The position numbers and the translations under genes are program-made. From Gammaproteobacteria bacterium (GTDB taxonomy: Bacteria; Pseudomonadota; Gammaproteobacteria; Chromatiales; Chromatiaceae), in contig JAUVEG010000096.1 in NCBI GenBank assembly GCA_030594925.1, positions 1 through 5,815 of the forward strand: DNA of 5,815 nt, written 5' to 3'. Of this stretch, positions 1 to 5,815 are shown one piece after another (the stretch's first letter is position 1; the number at the start of each line of letters is the position of its first letter). The notes below the pieces were generated by a model that saw nothing but the letters and a program-made list of their open reading frames with translations, did no database searches and was not told where the DNA came from.

Positions 1-1043
1 CCATTGTCACGCACCACCACCCTGTCCTTCCCGTCACCAAAATCGGAGGAACGAAACCACAAGGCGCCGCTCTTCTCATAGATATGACCACCCTGCTGCA
101 GCTGTTCGATGGCGCGGCTCACCGCACCGGATTCAACCAGCGAGCGTTCAGAGAACCAGCTCTGGTAGCAGATGCCGAACTTCTCCAGGTCGTCACGAAT
201 ATCATCGAGAATGACCGTCAATGCCCGTTGAAACACGACCTCATAATCGTTGCTGCCAAGCAGGATCTTGGCCTTGAGAATCAGCGCATCGATATGCGCC
301 TCTTTATCACCGCTAGCCCGCTCATCAGCGTCTCCGCCGGCGGGCTCATCAGCGCAAACGCCTTCAAACACGGCAACAGACGGGTGGCGATACTCATCAC
401 CATGTTCACGATGCAGCGCAGCGGCGATATCCCAGACGTAATCCCCCTTGTAGCCGTTGGCCGGAAAAGTCAGCTCCTCACCCGCCAACTCCAGGTAACG
501 CAGCCACACCGAGGCCGCCAGAATATCCATCTGGCGGCCGGCGTCGTTGACATAGTATTCACTGTGGACATCGAAGCCGATCGCCTGCAGCAGATTGGCG
601 ACGGTTGCCCCGATAGCGGCGCCGCGGCCATGTCCCACATGCAAAGGGCCGGTCGGATTAGCCGAGACAAACTCAACCTGCACTCTTTTCCCGGATCCCG
701 CATCTGAACAGCCAAACGCATCACCCTGCTGCAATATCTGCGGCACGATCTGCAAGCCGGCCGAGGCTGCAAGATAGAAGTTGATGAATCCCGGACCTGC
801 AATTTCAACCTTTTCGATCAGCGTGGAGTCAGGGAGTGCTGCAATGATCCTGCCAGCCAGGTCACGCGGGTTGCTTTTCGCCTGCTTGCATAACACCATC
901 GCCACATTGGAGGCAAAATCCCCGTGACCGGAGTCGCGGGTACGTTCCACCATCGCTTTGACTTGGAGATCAGGGGGCAGCACACTCTCACTCTTCAGCT
1001 GGTGAAGCGCCTGCTGAATGATTTTCTGGATTTCATTTTTCAT
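1..1043 (-). CDS. argS: Arginyl-tRNA synthetase, N-terminal 347 codons (3' end outside window)
   Basis: Cytoplasmic class I synthetase that charges tRNA-Arg with arginine using ATP. Reading the minus strand from ATG at 1043 gives 347 open codons that run off the left edge. The product begins [13 protein letters not shown], as in Pseudomonas-type ArgS. Residues 1-115 are the N-terminal tRNA-recognition (Arg_tRNA_synt_N) domain, including [12 protein letters not shown] at 38-49. The catalytic domain follows, with the ATP-binding signature [12 protein letters not shown] at 128-139 (HVGHG is the HIGH motif) and YVNDAGRQ at 164-171. The visible part ends in [16 protein letters not shown], a typical ArgS stretch; the KMSK-like loop and anticodon-binding domain would lie beyond position 1. 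Residues 232-247 contain a diverged 8-residue tandem duplication. No clear Shine-Dalgarno sequence precedes the start, which was chosen by N-terminal similarity. The gene is divergent from leuS. Confidence 0.97.
   Translation of the reverse strand, partial: MKNEIQKIIQQALHQLKSESVLPPDLQVKAMVERTRDSGHGDFASNVAMVLCKQAKSNPRDLAGRIIAALPDSTLIEKVEIAGPGFINFYLAASAGLQIVPQILQQGDAFGCSDAGSGKRVQVEFVSANPTGPLHVGHGRGAAIGATVANLLQAIGFDVHSEYYVNDAGRQMDILAASVWLRYLELAGEELTFPANGYKGDYVWDIAAALHREHGDEYRHPSVAVFEGVCADEPAGGDADERASGDKEAHIDALILKAKILLGSNDYEVVFQRALTVILDDIRDDLEKFGICYQSWFSERSLVESGAVSRAIEQLQQGGHIYEKSGALWFRSSDFGDGKDRVVVRDN
303..350 (-). repeat. Diverged 24-base tandem duplication inside argS
   Basis: Two adjacent 24-base units, 327-350 and 303-326 on the minus strand, encode DEPAGGDA and DERASGDK (ArgS residues 232-247). 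They match at 15 of 24 bases. On the plus strand the 11-mer gctcatcagcg occurs at 320-330 and again at 344-354, exactly 24 bases apart. The reading frame is kept. From memory, relatives usually have one acidic DEPxGGDKE segment here, just before the HIDALI helix, so this looks like an in-frame lineage-specific insertion in a surface loop. That comparison is inference. Confidence 0.6.
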
Positions 1044-1300
1044 CGTTTTGAAAGAATATGGAAAATTATGGCTAGCGAGACCAAGTCTCAGACAGACAAG
1101 GCATCAAAAAATTTTATTCTCTCGCCAAGACGCCAAGACCGCAAAGGTTTTTCTTGGCGAACTCTGCGCCTTTGCGAGAGTCATGATTAATATTTGATAT
1201 TGTACCTGATCTGCAAAAAAACAGACCCGCAATGGTTACCTCTTTTCCGCTGGTGCGGTATCCTTGTCCGAATCAGATTAATGAAGCGAATGATTCAATC
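1044..1300. other. Divergent argS/leuS intergenic region
   Basis: This 257-base stretch separates the divergent starts of argS and leuS and must hold or transmit promoters for both. Repeat copy A (1072-1180) fills its middle. The AT-rich segment 1181-1225 next to it is the most promoter-like part on the leuS side. No convincing pair of -35 and -10 hexamers with normal spacing was found for either gene, so no promoter is called. No T-box, leader peptide or tRNA is visible. Confidence 0.6.
1072..1180 (+). repeat. Interspersed palindromic repeat, copy A (short form, about 109 bases)
   Basis: It begins with ctagcgagacca and ends with gcgcctttgcgagag. Its second half is an imperfect inverted repeat: ctctcgccaagacgc (1119-1133) faces gcgcctttgcgagag (1166-1180), with inner caaga/tcttgg complementarity. 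A small hairpin gagac-caa-gtctc (1077-1089) sits at the outer end. Read towards argS, the large stem is followed by a T-rich run (complement of 1105-1111). The same landmarks appear in reverse complement at 3892-4049, with shared blocks of 14/14, 14/15 and 28/33 bases, so this is a repeat family and not a unique intergenic sequence. Similar sequences of the cgccaagacgcaaag type are familiar from proteobacterial intergenic regions. It encodes no recognisable protein. Confidence 0.8.
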
Positions 1301-3832
1301 ATGGAATCGAACTACGAACCCTCCGGTATCGAAAAGCAGACGCAGCAATACTGGAATGAGCAGCAGACATTCAAGGCCGTTGAAGATCCTCAACTGGAGA
1401 AATTCTACTGCCTGGCGATGTTCCCCTACCCCTCGGGAAAACTGCACATGGGGCATGTGCGCAACTACACCATCGGTGATGTTATTGCACGCCATCAGCG
1501 CATGCTCGGAAAAAACGTACTGCAGCCGATGGGCTGGGACGCCTTCGGCCTTCCTGCTGAAAATGCCGCTATCAAAAATGACAGGCCGCCGGCGGAGTGG
1601 ACCTATGCCAACATCGATGAGATGCGTTCACAGCTGCGGCAGCTGGGTTTTGGCTACGACTGGGAGCGCGAACTGGCTACCTGCGACCCCGACTACTACA
1701 AGTGGGAGCAGTGGCTCTTTACCCGCCTCATGGAGAAGGGACTCGCCTACAAAAAGCGCGCTACGGTCAACTGGGACCCGGTCGACCACACCGTTCTGGC
1801 AAACGAGCAGGTGATTGACGGCAAGGGCTGGCGCTCAGGCGCCAAGGTCGAAAAACGCGATATCGAACAGTGGTTTATACGCATCACCGACTATGCCCAG
1901 GAGCTGCACGACTCCATTGATCAACTCGATGGCTGGCCGGAAGCCGTACGCACCATGCAGCGCAACTGGATCGGCCGCTCGGAAGGGGTGGAGATGGAGT
2001 TTGGTCTCGAAGGCTCCGATGAAACGCTCACTATCTATACGACACGCCCCGACACCCTCATGGGAGTCACCTATGTTGCGGTGGCGGCAGAGCATCCACT
2101 GGCGCAACAGGCTGCTGCCGACAACCCCGGACTGGCAGCCTTTATTGAAGAGTGCAAACAGGGGGGCGTCAGCGAGGCCGAAGTGGAGACCATGGAGAAG
2201 AGGGGAATGGCGCTTGGCGTCAATGCGCTGCACCCCGTCACTGGCGAGACCATCCCTCTCTATACGGCCAATTTCGTGCTCATGAGCTACGGCTCCGGCG
2301 CCGTCATGGCTGTGCCGGCGCATGACCAGCGCGACTGGGAGTTTGCAACCAAATACGGCATCGACATCAGGCAGGTGGTCTTCCCTGCCGACGGCAATGA
2401 CGGCAACATCGCAGAGTGCGCCTACATCACGAAGGGAGTCTTGAAAAACTCGGGTGAATTCGACGGACTCAGCTCGGAAGAGGCTTTCGGCGCTATCGCA
2501 GAGTGGTTGCAGCAGCATGGCAAAGGGGGGATGAAAACCAATTTCCGCCTGCGCGACTGGGGCGTCTCGCGTCAGCGTTACTGGGGCTGTCCGATACCCG
2601 TCATCAACCGTGCAGATGGCGAATCAATCGCTGCCGGTGAATTCCCGGTAAAACTGCCCGAAGATGTGCATGTCGACGGGACAGGTTCGCCACTGAAAAA
2701 AATGCCTCAGTTTTACGATCTCGGCAATGGCGACCGGCGCGAGACAGACACCTTCGATACCTTTGTCGAATCGAGCTGGTATTTTGCACGCTACTGCTCT
2801 TTTGACAACGACGATGCGATGCTGGATGAACGCGCCAACTACTGGCTGCCTGTTGACCAGTATGTCGGCGGCATCGAACATGCCGTGCTGCACCTGCTGT
2901 ATGCGCGTTTTTTCAATAAGCTGATGCGTGATGAGGGTCTGCTGCAGCACGACGAACCATTCACCAATCTGCTGACCCAGGGCATGGTGATTGCAGAGAC
3001 TTACTACCGCAGCAACGAGGATGGCTCCAAAGAGTGGTTCAATCCGGCGGATGTGCTGCCTGACGGCGACAACTTTATCCTCAAGTCCGATGGAGAGCCG
3101 GTAATTTTCGGCGGCATCGAAAAGATGTCCAAATCGAAAAACAACGGCGTTGACCCGCAGCACTTGATCGACCGCTACGGCGCTGATACTGTACGTCTCT
3201 ACACCATGTTCACCGCGCCGCCTGATCAGTCGCTGGAGTGGTCTGACGAGGGGGTTGAGGGCTCTTATCGCTTTTTACGCCGCCTGTGGACGCTGGCATA
3301 CAAGCATTTCGATCTGATACGTAGTGTAGAGGCCGGGAAGGCGCCGGATGAGGCTTCCCAGGATATCCGCCGCGACATCCACAGCGTTCTCAAAAAAGCG
3401 CTGTTTGATTATGAGAGGCAGCAATTCAACACCGTCGTGTCGGCCTGCATGACCCTGGTCAACACTCTCTACAAGAGTGAGGATGCCCCGGTGTTGCGCG
3501 AAGGCGTCGGCATCGTGCTGCAACTGCTCGCCCCGATTGCACCGCATATGACCCATTTCCTGTGGAGGGAGATGGAGTATGGCGGCGATATTCTGACAGC
3601 CGGATGGCCACAGGTCGATGAAGCGGCGCTGATACAGCAGCAGATCGAATATGTAGCGCAAGTCAACGGCAAGGTGCGCTCAAAAATCCAGGTTCCCGCG
3701 GATGCCGATCAGGCAGCAATTGAAACCCTGGCGCTGCAGAATGAAAATGTGAAAAAATTTATTGGTGGTGCGCAGGTTCGCAAAATCATCGTCGTACCCG
3801 GTAAACTGGTCAATATCGTGGCGCCAGGTTGA
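1301..3832 (+). CDS. leuS: Leucyl-tRNA synthetase
   Basis: Cytoplasmic class Ia synthetase that charges tRNA-Leu and hydrolyses mischarged products. The complete product is 843 aa, against about 860 in E. coli. Visible elements: HMGH at 49-52 (HIGH motif in [18 protein letters not shown]); the CP1 editing domain with TTRPDT at 247-252, whose T252 matches the E. coli specificity threonine, and [11 protein letters not shown], whose D342 corresponds to E. coli D345; [14 protein letters not shown] at 416-429; KMSKS at 608-612; and VNGKVR at 788-793 in the C-terminal tRNA-binding part. The zinc-module cysteines are replaced (D159, G176, S179). The ATG at 1301 is chosen because [18 protein letters not shown] aligns with other LeuRS N-termini. 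An in-frame ATG at 1232 would add 23 unrelated residues. No strong ribosome-binding site precedes either start. The gene is bracketed by mirror-image repeat copies A and B. Confidence 0.98.
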   Translation: MESNYEPSGIEKQTQQYWNEQQTFKAVEDPQLEKFYCLAMFPYPSGKLHMGHVRNYTIGDVIARHQRMLGKNVLQPMGWDAFGLPAENAAIKNDRPPAEWTYANIDEMRSQLRQLGFGYDWERELATCDPDYYKWEQWLFTRLMEKGLAYKKRATVNWDPVDHTVLANEQVIDGKGWRSGAKVEKRDIEQWFIRITDYAQELHDSIDQLDGWPEAVRTMQRNWIGRSEGVEMEFGLEGSDETLTIYTTRPDTLMGVTYVAVAAEHPLAQQAAADNPGLAAFIEECKQGGVSEAEVETMEKRGMALGVNALHPVTGETIPLYTANFVLMSYGSGAVMAVPAHDQRDWEFATKYGIDIRQVVFPADGNDGNIAECAYITKGVLKNSGEFDGLSSEEAFGAIAEWLQQHGKGGMKTNFRLRDWGVSRQRYWGCPIPVINRADGESIAAGEFPVKLPEDVHVDGTGSPLKKMPQFYDLGNGDRRETDTFDTFVESSWYFARYCSFDNDDAMLDERANYWLPVDQYVGGIEHAVLHLLYARFFNKLMRDEGLLQHDEPFTNLLTQGMVIAETYYRSNEDGSKEWFNPADVLPDGDNFILKSDGEPVIFGGIEKMSKSKNNGVDPQHLIDRYGADTVRLYTMFTAPPDQSLEWSDEGVEGSYRFLRRLWTLAYKHFDLIRSVEAGKAPDEASQDIRRDIHSVLKKALFDYERQQFNTVVSACMTLVNTLYKSEDAPVLREGVGIVLQLLAPIAPHMTHFLWREMEYGGDILTAGWPQVDEAALIQQQIEYVAQVNGKVRSKIQVPADADQAAIETLALQNENVKKFIGGAQVRKIIVVPGKLVNIVAPG

Positions 3833-3891
3833 GCACTAGTAATCCTGGAGTGGCTAACCTCTTTACAAATGAGTCAAATTTTTCACAATAA

Positions 3892-4015
3892 CTCTCGCAA
3901 AGGCGCTAAGCTCACCAAGAAAAGCCCTTTGCGTTCTTGGCCTACATGGATGTAGGTCAGGGGCGTGAGCAGGACGCGGAAGCTTTGCGTCTTGGCGAGA
4001 AACAAGGATTTTTTT
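3892..4015 (+). terminator. Possible weak terminator or attenuator formed by repeat B
   Basis: The inverted arms 3892-3906 and 3987-4000 can close a long stem around inner hairpins. Nine bases after the right arm (aacaaggat region) lies a run of seven T (4009-4015). A T-run follows the equivalent stem in copy A, so the arrangement is conserved in the repeat. The distance from stem to T-run and the length of the stem are not those of a classical intrinsic terminator, so this is only a candidate for reducing leuS read-through into lptE-holA. Confidence 0.25.
3941..3956. repeat. 16-base palindrome inside repeat copy B
   Basis: The sequence cctacatggatgtagg is two perfect 7-base arms, cctacat and atgtagg, around a gg loop. 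It lies in the 46-base block that distinguishes copy B from copy A. It is followed by a second small pairing, gcgt (3963-3966) with acgc (3974-3977). It could be a nested small repeat, an extra hairpin arm of the long form, or a protein-binding palindrome; the sequence alone does not decide. Confidence 0.65.
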
Positions 4016-4068
4016 CATGCTTAATCACTCTGAGACCTGGTCTCGCTAGACATCACGTGAGAAACATT

Positions 4069-4560
4069 GTGAAAAAACACCTCCTCCTGCTGAGCATGCT
4101 AATCCTGCTGCTGAACGGCTGCGGCTTTCATCTGCGCAACGCCCAGCCTCTGCCGGAGAACCTGAATCCGCTCTATATTCAGGGGCTGGAGCAGTATGAC
4201 CCGCTCAACAGAACCCTGCGCGATAGCTTTCTCTCTGCAGATGTGCGCCTGACCCGCGACAGATCCGCAGCAGCCTCGATCCTCACCGTCAGGGATCATG
4301 GACAATCACGCCAGGTGGCTACCGTCGACAGTCGCGGCAAGGCGACAGAGTATGCGTTGACGCGCAAACTGACCGTCAAACTGACAGATAGAGATGGCAA
4401 AGTACTCATGGATGAACGCACGGTCGGCGTGGAGCGCGACTGGATCGATGTCGGCAAAGATGGTCTCGCCGGACGCGTAGAAGAGAGTCAGCTGCAGCAG
4501 GATATGCGCCGGGATCTCGCTCTCTCGATTCTGCGTGTGCTCGGCTACGCGCTGCAATGA
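4069..4560 (+). CDS. lptE: LPS-assembly lipoprotein LptE
   Basis: Outer-membrane lipoprotein (formerly RlpB) that plugs the LptD barrel and helps deliver lipopolysaccharide to the cell surface. With GTG at 4069 the product is 163 aa, starting VKKHLLLLSMLILLLNGC. This is a short basic stretch, a hydrophobic core and a lipobox LLNGC with acylated Cys18. The mature start CGFHLRNAQPLP matches the CGWHLR type of LptE. Later stretches, TEYALTRKLTVKLTDRDGKVL and QQDMRRDLALSILRVL, also fit the family. It is shorter than E. coli LptE (about 193 aa), which has a long variable tail. An in-frame GTG at 4057 is an alternative start. A longer frame from ATG at 3937 reads through repeat B and would put about 44 residues before the signal peptide, so it is rejected. 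The stop overlaps the holA start by 4 bases. Confidence 0.92.
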   Translation: MKKHLLLLSMLILLLNGCGFHLRNAQPLPENLNPLYIQGLEQYDPLNRTLRDSFLSADVRLTRDRSAAASILTVRDHGQSRQVATVDSRGKATEYALTRKLTVKLTDRDGKVLMDERTVGVERDWIDVGKDGLAGRVEESQLQQDMRRDLALSILRVLGYALQ

Positions 4561-5561
4561 AAATTCGTCCTGACCAGCTGCACAAGCATCTGCAACAGGG
4601 CATCGCTCCGGTCTATCTGCTGAGTGGCGACGAGCCGCAGCAACTGCTCGAATGCGGCGACGCCATTCGCCACTCTGCACGCAGCCACGGTTATGATGAA
4701 CGCCAGGTCATGGAGGCCTCCACACACTTCGACTGGGGCAGTCTAGCAGTCGAAGCAGCAAGTTTATCGCTGTTTGCACAGCGCCGCATCCTGGAACTGC
4801 GCATCCCATCCGGGAAACCCGGCAGAGAGGGCTCTAAAGCGATCTCGGAATACCTGGACTCTCCCCCGGAAGATACCCTGCTGCTGATCATCCTGCCCAA
4901 ACTGGATAAAAGCCAGAAAAACAGCAAGTGGTTCAAAACCATTGATCAGTCTGGTGTCGTGACCCAGGTGTGGCCAGTGAAGGCGGCAGAGATGCCCCGA
5001 TGGATTCAAAACCGCGCACAACACCATGGTTTGCAGCTGAGCCGGGAGTCGATCCAGTTCCTGGCGCAGCAGACCGAAGGAAACCTGATGGCGGCAGATC
5101 AGGAGATCGAAAAGCTGCGTCTCGCCCATGGCGTCGGCAATATCACATTGCAAGATGTCGCCACCTCGGCTTCCGGCAGCGCCCACTTCACCGTTTTCGA
5201 GTTGATGGATGCCGCCCTGGCAGGAGAGACTGCAAAAGCGCTGAAGATGATCCGCACCCTGAAGGCCGAAGGCACACCCGAACCTGTGGTGCTCTGGTCT
5301 ATAGCACGTGAAGTGCGTCTTGCGGCCAGTGTTGCCGAAGCTCTCAGCTGCAAAAAACCGCCTGCAGCTGTTTTTAAACGGCAAAAACCCCCTGTCTGGC
5401 AAAGTCGTCAACAACTGCTCACCAGCGGCGCTCGCAGGCTTCCACTGCAGGGATGGTACAGACTGATCAGGAAGCTTGCCGAGGCCGATCAGGCAATCAA
5501 GAGCAGCGGCGACCCCTGGATCGTTATGGAAGAGATTTTACTGGGAATGCGGGGGAGGTAG
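4557..5561 (+). CDS. holA: DNA polymerase III delta subunit
   Basis: Clamp-loader subunit that opens the beta sliding clamp. The complete product is 334 aa (E. coli about 343). The N-terminal domain begins MKIRPDQLHKHLQQGIAPVYLLSGDEP (SGDEP at 23-27). The segment ASLSLFAQRR carries L72-F73, matching the beta-binding L73-F74 pair of E. coli delta. Further family landmarks are LPKLDKSQKNSKWF (113-126), EGNLMAADQEIEKLRL (174-189), FTVFELMDAALAGE (211-224), the EGTPEPVVLWSIAREVR region (238-254) and the C-terminal AEADQAIKSSGDPW (308-321). The start overlaps the lptE stop as ATGA, with no clear ribosome-binding site, which points to translational coupling. The TAG stop (5559-5561) lies in the left arm of an inverted-repeat element, so the final residues (GMRGR) may have been reshaped by its arrival. 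Confidence 0.96.
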   Translation: MKIRPDQLHKHLQQGIAPVYLLSGDEPQQLLECGDAIRHSARSHGYDERQVMEASTHFDWGSLAVEAASLSLFAQRRILELRIPSGKPGREGSKAISEYLDSPPEDTLLLIILPKLDKSQKNSKWFKTIDQSGVVTQVWPVKAAEMPRWIQNRAQHHGLQLSRESIQFLAQQTEGNLMAADQEIEKLRLAHGVGNITLQDVATSASGSAHFTVFELMDAALAGETAKALKMIRTLKAEGTPEPVVLWSIAREVRLAASVAEALSCKKPPAAVFKRQKPPVWQSRQQLLTSGARRLPLQGWYRLIRKLAEADQAIKSSGDPWIVMEEILLGMRGR

Positions 5562-5803
5562 GTTTTAGGTGGGGAGGTTTTAGGGTCAGACGCTACCCGT
5601 GTAACTTCTGAAAAATCTCGTGCAGGAGTTGGATATTGTCATTTCGACCAAAGAGAGAAATCCTCATGCACCTTATTAAATTCACAGGTTCAAGATTTCT
5701 CTCTACAGTCGAAAATGTATTTATTCTGACATATGCGTATTCAATGCACTGGGTTATTGAGAACGCACCTACCTAAAACTTAAAACCTAACCACCTAAAA
5801 CCT
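5559..5803. repeat. MITE-like element with ggttttagg-type terminal inverted repeats
   Basis: The left end has aggttttaggtgg (5560-5572) and a second unit aggttttaggg (5575-5585). The right end has the exact inverse complement ccacctaaaacct (5791-5803), plus further degenerate units (cctaaaac at 5772-5779, aaaaccta at 5782-5789). The 13-base arms match perfectly and lie about 218 bases apart. There is no transposase, and no target-site duplication could be identified. It may be a non-autonomous mobile element, or two separate insertions of a short repeat that happen to face each other. Confidence 0.55.
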
Positions 5804-5815
5804 CACTTCATCAAC
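5562..5815. other. Non-coding region downstream of holA
   Basis: This 254-base tail has no supported gene. It is clearly more AT-rich than the coding sequence and consists mainly of two nested inverted repeats, an outer ggttttagg-type and an inner tttcgacc-type. No intrinsic terminator with a GC-rich stem directly followed by a T-run is evident after holA. The next gene must begin beyond 5815. Confidence 0.7.
5640..5717. repeat. Inner imperfect inverted repeat (tttcgacc...gagagaaatc type)
   Basis: The left arm 5640-5662 begins catttcgacc and ends gagagaaatc. The right arm 5694-5717 begins gatttctctc and ends gtcgaaaatg. The reverse complement of the right arm matches the left arm apart from one extra base and about three mismatches in the centre. 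The loop is 31 bases. The layout resembles the dispersed gtcatttcgacc...ggtcgaaatgac repeats found in intergenic DNA of diverse bacteria. The right end is more degenerate, suggesting an old copy. Confidence 0.65.

Larger units (their letters stand above)
3892..4049 (-). repeat. Interspersed palindromic repeat, copy B (long form, about 158 bases, inverted relative to copy A)
   Basis: On the minus strand it starts ctagcgagacca (4049 leftwards) and ends gcgcctttgcgagag (3906-3892), the same landmarks as copy A. Shared blocks are 3987-4000 (14/14 with A), 3925-3940 (14/15) and 3892-3924 (28/33). Between the first two lies an additional 46-base block (3941-3986) not present in A. On the plus strand, ctctcgcaaaggcgc can pair with gcgtcttggcgaga (3987-4000), and ccaagaa (3915-3921) with ttcttgg (3934-3940), so the leuS transcript could fold into a large branched stem. 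At the outer end gagacc-t-ggtctc (4033-4045) forms a perfect 6-base hairpin, which in copy A has a 5-base stem. Confidence 0.82.
3833..4068. other. leuS-lptE intergenic region, mostly repeat copy B
   Basis: These 236 bases separate leuS from lptE, genes that are often close together in gammaproteobacteria. Positions 3833-3891 are unremarkable AT-rich sequence without a clear terminator hairpin. Repeat copy B fills 3892-4049, leaving only 19 bases before the preferred lptE start. Those bases contain gtgag (4057-4061), a weak ribosome-binding candidate. No lptE promoter could be recognised, so lptE and holA are probably transcribed from upstream through the repeat, or from a promoter inside it. 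Confidence 0.6.

Noticed and set aside
84..707. 207-codon open frame on the plus strand
   Set aside because: It lies entirely antisense to argS, which has clear domain motifs; its product resembles no known family.
924..1190. 88-codon plus-strand open frame spanning the argS start and repeat A
   Set aside because: It is antisense to argS and then reads through the palindromic repeat; no family resemblance or initiation signal.
1232..1300. Upstream ATG giving leuS a 23-residue N-terminal extension
   Set aside because: The extra residues match nothing in LeuRS N-termini, whereas [11 protein letters not shown] at 1301 aligns with the family start; no ribosome-binding site precedes 1232.
1181..1300. 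Promoter, T-box or leucine leader peptide for leuS
   Set aside because: ttgata (1194-1199) and tatcct (1259-1264) are single promoter-like hexamers without a partner at normal spacing; no Leu-codon run or T-box consensus was seen.
1835..2518. 227-codon open frame antisense to leuS
   Set aside because: It is a shadow of the leuS coding bias; the plus strand here encodes the conserved CP1 editing domain.
3833..3891. Classical intrinsic terminator directly after leuS
   Set aside because: No GC-rich stem followed by a T-run was found before repeat B.
5666..5776. 36-codon open frame after holA starting MHLIKFTGSRF
   Set aside because: It runs through the right arm of the inner inverted repeat and stops in the outer repeat; no convincing ribosome-binding site or family resemblance.
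5559..5803. CRISPR array suggested by recurring ggttttagg units
   Set aside because: The units are short, irregularly spaced and in opposite orientations, with no regular repeat-spacer pattern and no cas genes.

Overview
The window looks like a chromosomal housekeeping segment from a gammaproteobacterium. The evidence is the gene order leuS-lptE-holA, typical of that class; the presence of LptE, an outer-membrane LPS-transport lipoprotein; and protein sequences that resemble E. coli and Pseudomonas homologues as I remember them. Base composition looks moderately GC-rich. No database search was possible, so genus-level placement is not claimed.

Layout. Positions 1-1043 (minus strand) hold the N-terminal 347 codons of argS (arginyl-tRNA synthetase), running off the left edge. 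Positions 1044-1300 form a divergent intergenic region containing repeat copy A. Positions 1301-3832 (plus) encode a complete leuS (leucyl-tRNA synthetase, 843 aa). Positions 3833-4068 are intergenic and almost filled by repeat copy B, an inverted and longer relative of A. Positions 4069-4560 (plus) encode lptE with a probable GTG start, overlapping by 4 bases (ATGA) holA at 4557-5561 (DNA polymerase III delta subunit). Positions 5562-5815 are non-coding and hold two nested inverted repeats.

Function. Two aminoacyl-tRNA synthetases are transcribed divergently. lptE and holA are translationally coupled and probably belong to a leuS-lptE-holA transcription unit. In this strain the unit is interrupted by a folded repeat with a T-run, which could act as a partial terminator or processing site.

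No new defence, mobile or biosynthetic system is visible. The unusual content is in the non-coding DNA. Two copies of one palindromic repeat family bracket leuS in mirror orientation, and one carries an extra 46-base block with its own perfect palindrome. A separate nested inverted-repeat element begins at the holA stop codon. Smaller points are a 24-base diverged tandem duplication inside argS and a LeuRS zinc module without its usual cysteines.
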